From assembly GCF_018139145.2 (NCBI RefSeq), contig NW_026114290.1, positions 62,001-126,000 of the forward strand: a stretch of 64,000 nucleotides of DNA, written 5' to 3'. Position 1 is the first letter of the stretch. Each line of letters begins with the position of its first letter. This DNA is from Gymnogyps californianus. Taxonomy: Eukaryota > Chordata > Aves > Accipitriformes > Cathartidae. Below are positions 21,501-33,500 of this stretch, piece after piece. Under the pieces are notes generated by a model that worked only from the letters and a program-made list of their open reading frames with translations, was not told the origin of the DNA and did not search any database. Made by a program: the position numbers and the translations under genes.

Positions 21501-24500
21501 TTCAAGTGCAAATATTTGAAAGTGTTTCAAAATACGTATTAAAAAAAGTATATATTACGCATTTCATTTTCATAATTAGCTCTTGGAAGTCCCAGCTGCT
21601 TTCTTGCCCTTTCTGTGCAAAAGGATCCGTCATTTTTACCGGCAGTTAAACTGAATGATATAAATTCAGTCTCTGAACTTTTAACTTTGGTGCTTTTAGA
21701 GCTGAAACTCTCTTTTCTCTTTGTCCCGTTCAGGTACATACGCGACGAACGCGACGAGTTGGCAAGGTACGTGCTAAAAAAGCCCCTCGTTTATCTCTGG
21801 GTGTTGGGGTGCCCTGCTCAGTCTCTCGAGCTGGCTGCGGCGAGCGGAGCTGTTTTCCTGCTCGTACGCCGTCTCCGCTTGGAAGTCGATGCGAAGTATG
21901 CAACGACGTACTTTTAAACCGCTCCTCCTCACTAATTCATTGATTTATTTCTACCTTGCCTCCGTGATTGCGGCTTTTTCTCTTGCCGAGGGAGCAGCTC
22001 TGTCCTGATGACTGGCAGCCATCTGTTCCTTAAAGCAGAAAAATTAGCTCACGGATGAGAAAAGTTCGTTTCGTTTTACGTCTCCGTTTCCCGTTTGGTC
22101 TGGGACAGCCAGATGTGTGCATTAATCAATTGATTTTACTGAGATTATATCGTTTTCCCCTCAAAACCCAAGGTTTGCCCTTGTAATTCTGGCAGCTTGA
22201 CGGTACACAAACGCAGTTCTCTGTGCAAGCCGGCGCTTCCTCAATAAAACATGATTTGCTTTCACTAATAAACTTTTCCTCTCAGAGCAATTAGTTAATT
22301 GGCCTTGATTTGGATCCTATGGCTGTTTGAAGCTGGTCTTAACACAATCCTAAGCAAAAGCCCGAGATTCTTTTAGAAAATATTATTTCTTTGGTCCTCA
22401 CAATACAAAAATTGAATGCTGCACGTCAGGCTGTGGGTTCAAACCTCCTAGCTCAAGTCATTGGTGAAAATGAGGGGTTTTTTTTCTTTTATTATTCCTC
22501 TTTTTTGTAAAGCCTGGGTGCCCCCGTGAAGGACTTGCGCCCCGTTGTGCTGAGTATTGTGCCGATGCGGAGCAGAAAGGCTGTTCCTGCTCCAGAGACC
22601 TTTTAATCTAAGTAAAAACAGAAGTCGCAGGCAGATGGGGGAATACAAAGACACGATGAGGCCGTGCCGGTCAGCACAACCGGCAGCAGGATCAGCACAC
22701 CGGCGGCCTTAATGATGTCAATTTTATCGTAGGCATTGTGGAAAAGGAGAATTATGAGGGATTATTATGGCGGTCGCTTCAGAGAGCCCTCGAAGTGATA
22801 GAGCGAAGGGTTTAGCAGGTCAGAAGCAGCGAGAGGAAGCTTGCTGCATAGCTCGTGGCACGTGTGTCTGCCGGAGCGACACTGGATTCGAGCCGGGGCC
22901 GTAGAGCTGCGACAAGGATTGCCGGGACGTGCGCATCCCGTCCGGATCTCGGGATCGCATGAAGCATCCGGCAGCTTCACGAGCGTGTTGGTTTTTCCAC
23001 CGCGCTGTGGTATCTTGCCACAAGGTGCTGTTTGAATACAGCTCGCAGCTTTGATTTTCTGATTGATTTATTTAGTCGTGGTCCTTTTTTGGATGGATAT
23101 ACGGCGACGTGCTCGGCAGCGCATCCGTTTTGGGTTTCTTTGTGTCGTTTTGTGGGACGGTGCGACGTAGACGGCTCAGGGTCTCGTTCAGAAATTGCGA
23201 ATACGACCAGCGGCGCTCCGTTTCTGCGATTAAAATCGCCCAAAGGAGGAAGGTCCTTACGCTTTTAGGGTTGGGCAACAAGAATCTTTGGTAGTTCTCA
23301 CTTTAAGAAACCAGATTTCCTTTAAAGGAGGTAAAACCCAGCTGCGGCCTTGCCTGGTAGGATCCGTTCGCATCTAAACTCTTCCTCTGCCTACCCACGT
23401 CTTTATAATATTGTACTAATATCGATTTTATTTTCTTTTCCTGCCAGGCTATGAAGGCTATGACTATTACAACACCCAAACCACCGCCGCTAACACAGCG
23501 GCCACGTACAACTACGCCGCAGCCGCTGCCACCTCCAGCAGCTGGGAAACACCCAAAACTTCGGATATGAGCATGAACGCCGACGTCAACGCCGCCATGC
23601 CCGTCGCCTCGTACGGCGCTGAGACTTCGGCGAACGAGAACTCGGATTCCATCATAGCCAAAATCAACCAACGTTTGGATATGCTGTCGAAGGAGGGCAG
23701 CGGCGGGACAGGGGAGGGGATGGAAGACCAGGAGAGGTGACTGTTCCGCTGCTTTATTTTAATAGTAAAAAAAAAAGAATGGCTTTTAATCGCTATAAGT
23801 TCAGATTAAGCTGTTCTAATTGCATAGGCACCATCCAGCGTTCGTTCCCTGGAAAACGAGCTTAACTGCTTACTTTTTACCTGTCCTCATCTGTATGTCG
23901 CACGTACACATACGTATTTTATATATATCTCTCTCAAACATATCAAACTTGATGTACACGTCAAGCATTAAAAGCAGCTTCCGTTGTCGATTCGATTCCT
24001 AGATTTTGCAGAAGGTTTTTATCTGTAGTTTTTGGGTTTCTTAAAGTATTTTTTCCCTCTGCGTCCCTTTTTCCTCCTGGCTGCCCAGTAATTTTGTTTT
24101 TTTTTTTCCTCCCTTTGGGTTAAATTCTGCCACTCTGGAGAGTTGTTTCATATCGGTGCGTGCTTTGCTGCTGAAATAATACAGATCCTGGCGAGAGTTA
24201 CGGAATAAATGAAGTTTTGCCTTTTTTTTCTTTTTTTTTGCCATTTGATGCTCGCTGCTGCGGTCAGACAAGGCGCTGAGGGGTTTATCTGCATTAATTC
24301 ACACCCGGAGGCCCAGCTAAGAGACAACGAGAAGCAGCTTTTACCTGGGGAAGCTTTTGGGATCTGCTTTTCAGCTGGCAAAACATAAGGCAGAGTGGTT
24401 TAGCGCTATAAAGTTAGTAAGGTGACGTCCTCTCCGAAGGATTTCTGTTCAGATGCTCGTGCAGAAAACCGCAGTTCTTTGACACTGATTGATTTTCCCT

Positions 24501-27500
24501 GAGACTAAGGAAAAGGTGATGGGGGATACAGAAAGCGATCGGTACGCAGGGTTTAAAAATATTTTGATTCTGTTTTTTTCTGGCCAAAACCACTTGGATT
24601 GTGATAAAAATGGATGCAACCGCCTGTCTGATGTGTGGAAACGTTATCCTAGCTGCTGACTGTTGTCTCCTCCTCCGCAGCTCTTTCAGATTTGAGTCTT
24701 TCGAATCGTACGACTCGAGGTCTTCGATGAACGACCGTGACATGTACCGATCCGGCTACGATTACGGAGAAGTCGGAACCGATCGGAACGATTCCTTCGG
24801 GAGCCAGTTCGACAACCGCAGGGATCAATCTCGCAACCGAGGAAACAACTACGGCCTCATCCGAGGACGGGGTCAAAACCGCGTTCAAAATCGAGGGCGT
24901 CTAAACGCTTTCAACCGCACCGACCACTTCATGCCCTCCTCCAGCTCCGAGCGCCTCTCGGCTCGTTGGAATGAGTTGAACTACATGGGTGGGCGTGGGA
25001 TGGGGGGTGCCGGATCCAACAGGCTCCCTTCCCTCTTTTCCCAAGCCCTCGTTCCCGATTACGGCGACTACGGAGATTACGGCGACTACGGCGACTATGG
25101 GGATTACGGCGATTATGGCGACTACGGAGATTACGGTGACTACGGAGACTATGACTATGGCATGATGGGGATGTCGGGCATGGGAATGGGACGGTATGGG
25201 AATATGCCGTATGGAATGGGGAGGCAGCGAAACAGAGACAGGATGGGTACGGTGCCCTGGCACATGAACGCGCTCATGGTAAGTCGTCACCGTCGCTCTT
25301 TTTTTTCCTTGTTAAGATTGCTTTTTGCTTGCCTCGGTGGGTGGGCTTCGCTGTTCAGCTGTAGGGCGGAATCCGTGGAGAAGCACGAGTCTTCCTTCAC
25401 GTTGCTTCCACCACAGAGTAATTTAAATCTTCTGGGATAGAGCAGAATGTCGCCAAGCTTGTATACACCCATTTGCCCGGAAAATAGAGCCTCTGAATGC
25501 TTACCCCATCCCAAATCCGCTCTTTAGGGGCACTAACCCAGCTAATAAAATCCTTTTATGGCCAAAAATAAGTGCGGAGTCACAAGAACTTAAACTTTTT
25601 TAGGAGATGTAGCGGATGGGTGGAATACTTTGATTTTAAAGCTTTTTTGGTGCCTCGAATTGATGGCTACAACCGATTTCTTCCCGCTTTAGCCCAAGAG
25701 AAGAGGTTTCCGAAACCGTTCAGGAGGGCGATCGGACGGCGAGGGAGGAGGACGCAAGCGAAAACAATCGCAAAGCGGAGACGAGCCGGACAGCAAACAG
25801 GCAAAGACCGACAGTGAAGGAGACGACACCGAGAACGGTACGAGCTGTCTTCACCCACTAATATTGGCCATTTCCCCCCATTTTTAAGTGTTTTATCTTT
25901 CAGCTGACTGCCGGTTGTTACGTTTCAAAGCTGTTGTATTTTTTTTTTTTAATCGTTAGCGTTGTTATAATACTCCTGGAAGCGCACAGGCTTTATGATC
26001 TGTGTATTTTGTGGCCCGGGACAAAATTTAATGCCCGAGGTGAGCATTGTGAATGTAAGGACCGAGTTTGCAGCAGCGACTGACGGGCAGGGAGAAACCA
26101 GTGAGCTATTTGCGATCTTCACTGGAGTTTTGAGCTGTTATCGCAGCAGTTGGGGATTTATTAGGGGCCCCTTGGAGTGTTAAGTGGGAGAAAAGACCCC
26201 CCCAGCACCACCTAAATGATTATCTCTTTTGTGCAGCAGATGAGGGCGAAGGAGAGGAAAAATCAGGAGATGAAGCTGACAAAGGTGTAAGTAACCTTTT
26301 TTTTTTTAATCACTCTTCGTGGCAAATGTGGGAATATTTAAGCACTCGAGCAGTTTCCTCTGCTCTTTTTCACCGCGCTGAGGGTCGGAATATTGAAAAT
26401 CCCCCAGAAACGGCGTTTGGAGCCCATATATTGTGCAAGTATGCGCTCTTCGTCATTTCCCCGTGCCCTTCAGCGCGGATTACTGGCGGATTCGCTTCCA
26501 CCGAGGTGCCTGAAAAGCACTCGTAGTGGAAAGGTTGGGATCCTGCGCCTGTACTTCTGCTTCTGGCGAGGCTCGTTAGGGCTAAATTCCAATGAGCGGT
26601 TGGTTTCTTTCCTCGGCGGTTGGTTTGGTGGGGGTCGTTGCCGTTTGTCTTGCTGGTGACGGTGCGTAACCTTCGGTACGGCGTTCCTCGGAGCGGCGAC
26701 TCGGCTGCCAAGTATTTAAATTTTGATAGCGAGAAGCGATACTTAGCGGTGACATAGAACCTGATATACGGAAAACAACTATTTTGTAAACGTTTCTAAA
26801 AACGGACGTTGAATCCCCGAACGCCAGAACCCTTCGCTCGCTCTGCCGTCTGGCTGGGTGGACTGTGAAACCTCCAGATCGCAGTGAATAACCCCAGCGT
26901 CTTTTTGTGTTTCTCTTTTCCAGGAGAACGGGAATTGGGGCGATTTGGCGGAGGAACGTAGGGTGTGAACCCCCCCTCCTCGCGCAGTCCTCCTGGATTA
27001 CTCCCACACCGAATCCATCTGCTTCGCCTCTGGGTGCTACCAAGAGCTTAATTTTTTGCGGTCAAAACCTGATGCAGCTCCTGCTGCGACCTGTTAACCA
27101 GTCCAGGGCTCCGGCGCTGCCTGTCGTGGCACGGAATTGCCGCGCTGGTTAGCAGGGGAGTCCCAAAACGGTTTCGTTTCTTCTGGGCTTCTCCGCGCGG
27201 ACGGTTGCCGTCTGTACGAATGGATATTGGCCGCGGCGTTAGTTTCTTTTCCTGCCCTGCTTGGAGGACGGCGGCGAGGACGCGCGTGTCTCGCAACAGG
27301 GCAGAGCAAAAATCCCGTAAACTAAATAATTTTCAGGGGAGGTTTCAGTCACTGGGCTAAACCCTCTTTTGTTTTGATTTTTTTTAAATAGATGGGAATA
27401 CATCGAGGTATATTAGAACACTAATTTAAAAACTGCATGGTCTAAAGTAGCTGAAACCACTTCAGCGTTGTAATTTTCGATGAAGACACGTCAACCCCAC

Positions 27501-30500
27501 GCACGTTGTGCCTTCTGCATTAGAGGGACGTGGGGAAAACCACGTGTAGGACTTCTTTTGCTGCTTTTAGGTTGTTTCCAGGATTCAAACTGAGGTGGGG
27601 CTGAATGTTAAAATTCTCGTTTAAGCGTCCCTCTGATGCCCGGGTCCGGACTCCGGGCTTCTTTACCTGAAAACGTTGCAGGTGAATTATTACCGGAGTC
27701 CTGTGAGGCTGAAAGACCTCTGACTCGCAGCTTTCTACCCCAAAACACTGCAGCACTTAGGTCAGCTGAATCTTTTAGTTCTTTTTTGCTTTCCCAATAA
27801 TTATCAAGGAATTAATATTGGGAATAATTCCTTGATAATTATTGGGAAGGCGACATGAGGAATATATCCAAAACCGTCCCAAGGAAGCACAACCGTTACT
27901 CGAGCCCTGCTAGCATCTCTGCTATTTTTTGTTGCTTCACTTGCTTGAGTAATGTTTTCAGCCTTGTGAAAAATAGGAGAGGGAAAAAAAAAAAGAGAAT
28001 TTGGGGAGAAAGTAGCAGCTCCCTCCCAAGGAAGGGAGAGAGAGAGAGGTGTCTTTGCAGCATCGTAAAAGTCGGGACTCTTTTCCCCTCTTTCCGCTAA
28101 CGGCACGTCCCGTCGCTCTCTGCGGAGACTTGAGTCGCTGCGGGAGGTTCAGGGAGCTGGGAAAGAGGAGGATTTGGGTTTTACAACAACTGCTGAAAAC
28201 CTTGGAAAAAGAGGCTGCCGCTTCCCTGCGGTCGGAAGCTGACTTGGGAGAGAGAGAGCTTCCAGAGACCAAAAGAAGTTGTGACTTCCCGACGCTGAGA
28301 ATGAAAAGGAAATTAAGGAACTCGGGCCCCCAAATCCCTCAGCCAGCAAAGCGGCTGGTTGGGAACGCAGTAATTCTGATTTATTTTTCTTTTTCCCCTC
28401 CCAGCATCTGGAGATGGCTGTGAAGATGACGACGAGGAGGTGAAAAAGAAGAGGGAGAAGCAGCGGAGAAGAGATCGGATGCGTGATCGTGCTATGGACA
28501 GGTACGGAAAGCGATAAGCCGGTCCGTTCCTAGCGCTTCTGTGAATAATATCGACCAAGGATATTCCTCTGCGCAAGCGTGGGAGGAATCTGCTGGGGGA
28601 TTGTGTTTTGGGGCTCTGCGTTCTGATTTCAGCGGGGTTTTTTTCCCTTTTTGTGTGTTTTATGACTGTTTTAAGGTGAGGAGAATACTGTGGTTCTCAA
28701 TACGTAGATCAGCGTAGAGTTCTAGGTTCAGAAGGGTGTTTTAAGTGGCTATATATGCAGCCTTGCTGTTAAAATAATACCATAAGCGATCTAAAGACAG
28801 ACTAACCGGCGAAGGCGGCACCAGCGTTTCCGTACCTCGGGGCTTTCCCACCCCGGGGAGAGGATCTTCATATCGAAGAGTGCTGATTCACCTCCTGCCC
28901 TATGAATTTCTCCGGTTGCTTTTAAACTCGTGCAGGATTTTAGCATCCAATCCCGTAGCGTAAAGTTGTACGGAGAAGTAGGTGCTGTTTACTCCGTCCA
29001 GGTCCTACAGCGATTATAAAAGTCCAAGGCAAAGTCAAATCGCGTGTGGGGGGGGGAAACTTAAGAGGTAGAAAACTACAAGAGGGGCTCGTTCCTCATT
29101 TGCGGTACGATCGCTCTGTTTAGAATCCAGTTTGCCTGTTCCGTCTGCAAGTTCCGCAGTTTTGAGGAAGAGGAGATCCAGAAACACCTCCAGAGCAAGT
29201 TTCACAAAGAGACCTTGCGATACATCGGTACCAAACTCCCGGATAAAACGGTCGAGTTTCTGCAGGTAGGTGGGTTACCTGGCATTAGCTCAACCCTTCC
29301 TTGCGTCCGTGCTGGGATTTCCGGCTTAATTTGAGATTTCCCAGCTTAATTTGGGATTTCTGGGCTTAATTTGGGATTTCTGCTTAATTTGGATTTCCCG
29401 GCTTAATTTGGGATTTCCCGGCTTAATTTGGGATTTCCGGCTTACGTGGAGAGCGGAAGGGGCTACAAATTCATCCACGTACGGCCCGCTGCTTGGTTAG
29501 CTCGCATCACCACTCGTTAACGCGTCACCTGATGACGTCAGTTTGCGTGACGCGGTTTCTTTTCGTGTTGGGAGGAAAAGTGAATTGTATGAATTTGAAC
29601 AAAAAGGCCAGAAATTAATATTCCGGAGATGGTCTTCACCGTCTACACATCTAGAGCTGAGGAAGGCGAGATAAAAGACCGGGGTGTTTTATTTTCTGGA
29701 TGACCAGCGTTTGCGTTTTGGGGGCATTTTTCAAGGATTTGGGGTTTCCCGTAAGGAATCTGATGGTGACGTGGGAGCAGGCTTCCGTTCGGCTCTGATT
29801 TGGATCTTTCCGTCTCTTGCTCTGGGTAGAAATGAGAGGGGAAGGGGAGGGGAAAACCCTCGCCTTGTCTAGTTAATTCACCGATCGCGCTCTTCCCCGC
29901 GGGGTTTTTTCTCTGGAGAGCTCCTTTCCCTTCCGAGCTACGCCGTCGTCCCGGCGCGTTGCGTGGAGGACAGCGGGTTTTGTCCTCTTGCCTTCTAGGA
30001 GTACATCGTCAACAGGAATAAGAAAATCGAGAAGCGGCGTCAGGAGCTGACCGAGAAAGAGGGCACAAAACAGAAGCCGGATCCTTTTAAGGGTAAGCGT
30101 CCGTTCTGCGTCCAGAGACCGAAGAACTCTTGCTCCCCAAGAGATACAGCAGCGCAAACGTGAAGGATTTGGGTAACTCGGCCTCGGGTTCTGGGTGGGG
30201 TTTTTTTGCCAACTCAGTGAAATAAATTCGTTTTGGTGGGGAAGGGGGGATGCCTGTCCTCTCTGCAGTTTCTCAAGCAGCAGATTCATGAGGCTCGTGC
30301 AACGTCAGAGATACTAAAGTCAGGTAAACAGGGAAAAACTCGCAGGAATGGTGCGTTTTTGTGGCTGGTTAATGCAGCTGGGTCCTACGTTCGGTTTTTA
30401 ATGTTAAAAGAAAGCGGCGAAGTTGATCTGTCGTGGCAACAAGCGTGATGGGGGAAAAAAATCCGCTTAGCTTCCTCAGCGTGCCCGTCCCCGATACAGG

Positions 30501-33500
30501 CTGCAACGCTCGGCCGCGTTTGTCCTGAGAGCGATGAGTGGAGTTTAGTTAAGCCGCGTGTCGGCCGTAAAATCTCGCAGGCAGAAAACCTGAGCCTAAG
30601 TAGAGAGGAGGAACAAACCCGGCGCTGGGGCAAGCGCAAGTTGTCCCTTCTGCCTTTATTTAAATAGATTTTTGGAGAGGCAGGCTGGTTTCGGGAGGAA
30701 AACAGCCTCGGGTAAGCCCATGCCTTTGTACCTCGGGCTGTTATCCCCGTCTCTCTTCCTCCTACGCCTGGGTGCTGCGTCGGTACGATCTGTTTTAGAG
30801 CAGAGTAACTTTCCTCCCCGTCTTAGAGCAGCGTATGGGATTTTTTTTGTCCCTGGAAGGAATACGGGCGCTGAATTAGCGCGTCGGCCATGACACGGGG
30901 TCGTTAGAAGGGGTGGAAAAGCAACGTTAACCGGCCGAACGTCTCATTTCTTTCGGGCTTTTGGCTGACGTCTCGTCGTCGCTGTAGGTATCGGCCAGGA
31001 ACATTTTTTCAAGAAGATCGAGGCGGCTCACTGCATGGCGTGCGACATGTTAATTCCCGCGCAGAACCACCTTCTCCAGAGGCACCTGCGATCTGCCGAC
31101 CACAACAGAAACCGCAGGGTAAGCAACCCTGCTCGCTTCCGAACCGGAACGTTTCACCTCTGCCGGGGCGAGAGAACGTCGGTCCTGACGCTCGAGTTTT
31201 ATTTGCGGCTTCTTAAAACCTTCTCGTACGGTCTCGGATCGCGCCGTGAGATGAAGCCGCTGACCGGGGAACTGTGAAGGGTTGTGGGACGCTTGTGGAT
31301 GGGTTGTGCGAGGTTTGTTCTTCCGTAGGGAAACGCGAGCGGATGAGAAGTGGGGAGGTGAACAGAAAAAGCGATACGAAAAGGGAGATCTGGCCTTTTC
31401 TTTTGCGCCGGGGGTTTAGCGGGGTACGTTGTCCGGGCGTGCTGCATCGACGTGCAGGCTGAACGCTTCCTCTTTCTAAATTGGCAGTGCTTGCTAGAAA
31501 TTAATTAAAAATTACCTTTGAGGGCGCTTGGGGAATTCATAAATGAGCCGTAATCGATGTCTAAATTGGCAGAGGCGGGAGAGGGGCTTTGGACGTTGCA
31601 GACGGAGACGGGGTTGAGCTTCGGTCAGCGCCGCGCGTCCCTCGTTGTCGTGGTTTAACCCCAGCCGGCAGCTAAGCACCATGCGGCCGCTCGCTCGCTT
31701 CCCCCCCGGGATGGGGGAGAGAATCAGGAAAAAAAAACCTCGTGAGTTGAGATAAAGACAGTTTAATAGGACAGAAAGGAATGAAAATGAGAATAATGAT
31801 ATGACAAGAGTAACACTAAAAGAATTAAATTATACAAAGCAAGCGGTGCACAGTGCAATTGCTCACCACTCGTTGACCGATGCCCAGTTAGTTCCCGAGC
31901 CGCGAGCTGCCCCTCCCAGCCAGCTCTCCCAGTTTATATACTGGGCGTGATGTCATATGGTATGGAATATGGTTTGGGGCGGTTGGGGTCAGCTGTCCCG
32001 GCTGTCCCCCCTCCCAGCTCCTTGTGCCCCTCCGGCCTTCTGGCTGGCTGGGCAGGAGAAGCTGCAAAATCCTTGCCTTAGGACAAACACTGCTTAGCTA
32101 CAACTAAAAATATCAGTGTGTTATCAACATTATTTTCCTACTAAATCCAAAACACAGCACTGTACCAGCTACTAGGAAGAAAATTAACTCTGTCCTAGCC
32201 GAAACCAGGACGGGGGGGTCTTCGTCTCCTCCGTCTTTGAGTCTTTGACGTGAACGTCGCTGTCGCGGACTCCATCTCGGGATATTTGGGGGATGTTCCA
32301 GCTGCTGGTGCTGAAACGCGTTTTTCTCCAGGGCTCGTGTTAGCGGAAGAGAGGCGGGTGCTCCCTTGCACCCGCTTTTTTGTGGGTTTTTTTTGGGGGG
32401 GGGGGGCGGATCTGAGATCAGGCTTCCCAAGCCCTGCAGAGGAGGAGGGAATCCGAATTCTCGAGGCGAGCTCTTCCTTCGAACTCTTCCCCTTTTGAAC
32501 TGACCCCGATGGTTCGGTTCCTTTGCAGATGGCTGCCGAGCAGTTCAAAAAGACCAGCTTACACGTCGCCAAGAGCGTCCTGAACAACAAACACATCGTA
32601 AAGATGCTGGAAAAATACCTCAAGGTGAGTGAATGAGAGAGTCGGCAAATCGTGCCGAGTTCCCGGAGCGGCATGGAGCCACGTCTCGCTGTGTGCTGCG
32701 TGTCGGTGACGCGACGCCTCGCCGCGTACGATGGGGAAGAAGCGTAGGTTCCACTCCGCTGCCTTTTTATCTCTAAATCTTTGGGTCTGGTTTCTTTTCT
32801 CTGTAGGCGGTTTACCACTTCTCGTGCTTTTATTTTTTTTTTTGTTCGGTTTTTCGGTTTTTTTTTTTTTTAATTTCTTTAACTCGCAGACTGTACCTGC
32901 TGTCATTCCCAGGCGCGTGTAGATCAATTTACGAAACCGTCCCAAACGGAAACGTAATTAAAGAAACCAAAATAGCAAAAGGAACTCCAGTTCCCCGAAG
33001 CCACCCCTCGAGCTGTGGCCTTGCGGAGGGGGGGGGACGCCAGGTTCCTCCCCCCCAGCGCCGGGATTGTGAGCCTGTGGGTCGGGAAGCCACCGCTTGA
33101 GTCCCGCCGGGATCGAATCCGACGTGGATAGCTCCTGGCCCACCCGCTAACCCCGCGCTGGAGGGGGTCGGAATTTTTACCCTGTCTAAAGAGCCGGGCT
33201 CCGCGACGCTCCCGGCAGCTCGACCAAATGACGGAGCACCCCGAGGAGGGGGGCGCATCCAATTCCCGTGAGTTGAAACACCCTCGTTAGCCCCCCCCTG
33301 CCCGCTCCCTCTTTTTTTTTTTTCCTCCTCTTCCCTTGGGAAGTGGCAGAGGACACCCCAGCCGATCTTCAGAGCCGAGATGGAGCACGAGGAGAGGTCA
33401 GGGTAGGGTTCGTTTAAGCCCAAACCAGCGTTCGGAATTACAGAAAGAAGCCCGGAAGGCAAGCGCAGTCTTCAGAGCACGGGGGGTAAATCCGCTCCGT

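Noticed and set aside
22430..22450. tRNA-like B box (GGTTCAAACC)
   Set aside because: No A box, no cloverleaf and no terminator at the right distance.
24901..25290. 129-codon minus-strand Val/Ile-rich ORF
   Set aside because: Antisense shadow of the AKAP8 DYG exon; the hydrophobic pattern is the reverse complement of the 9-bp repeat.
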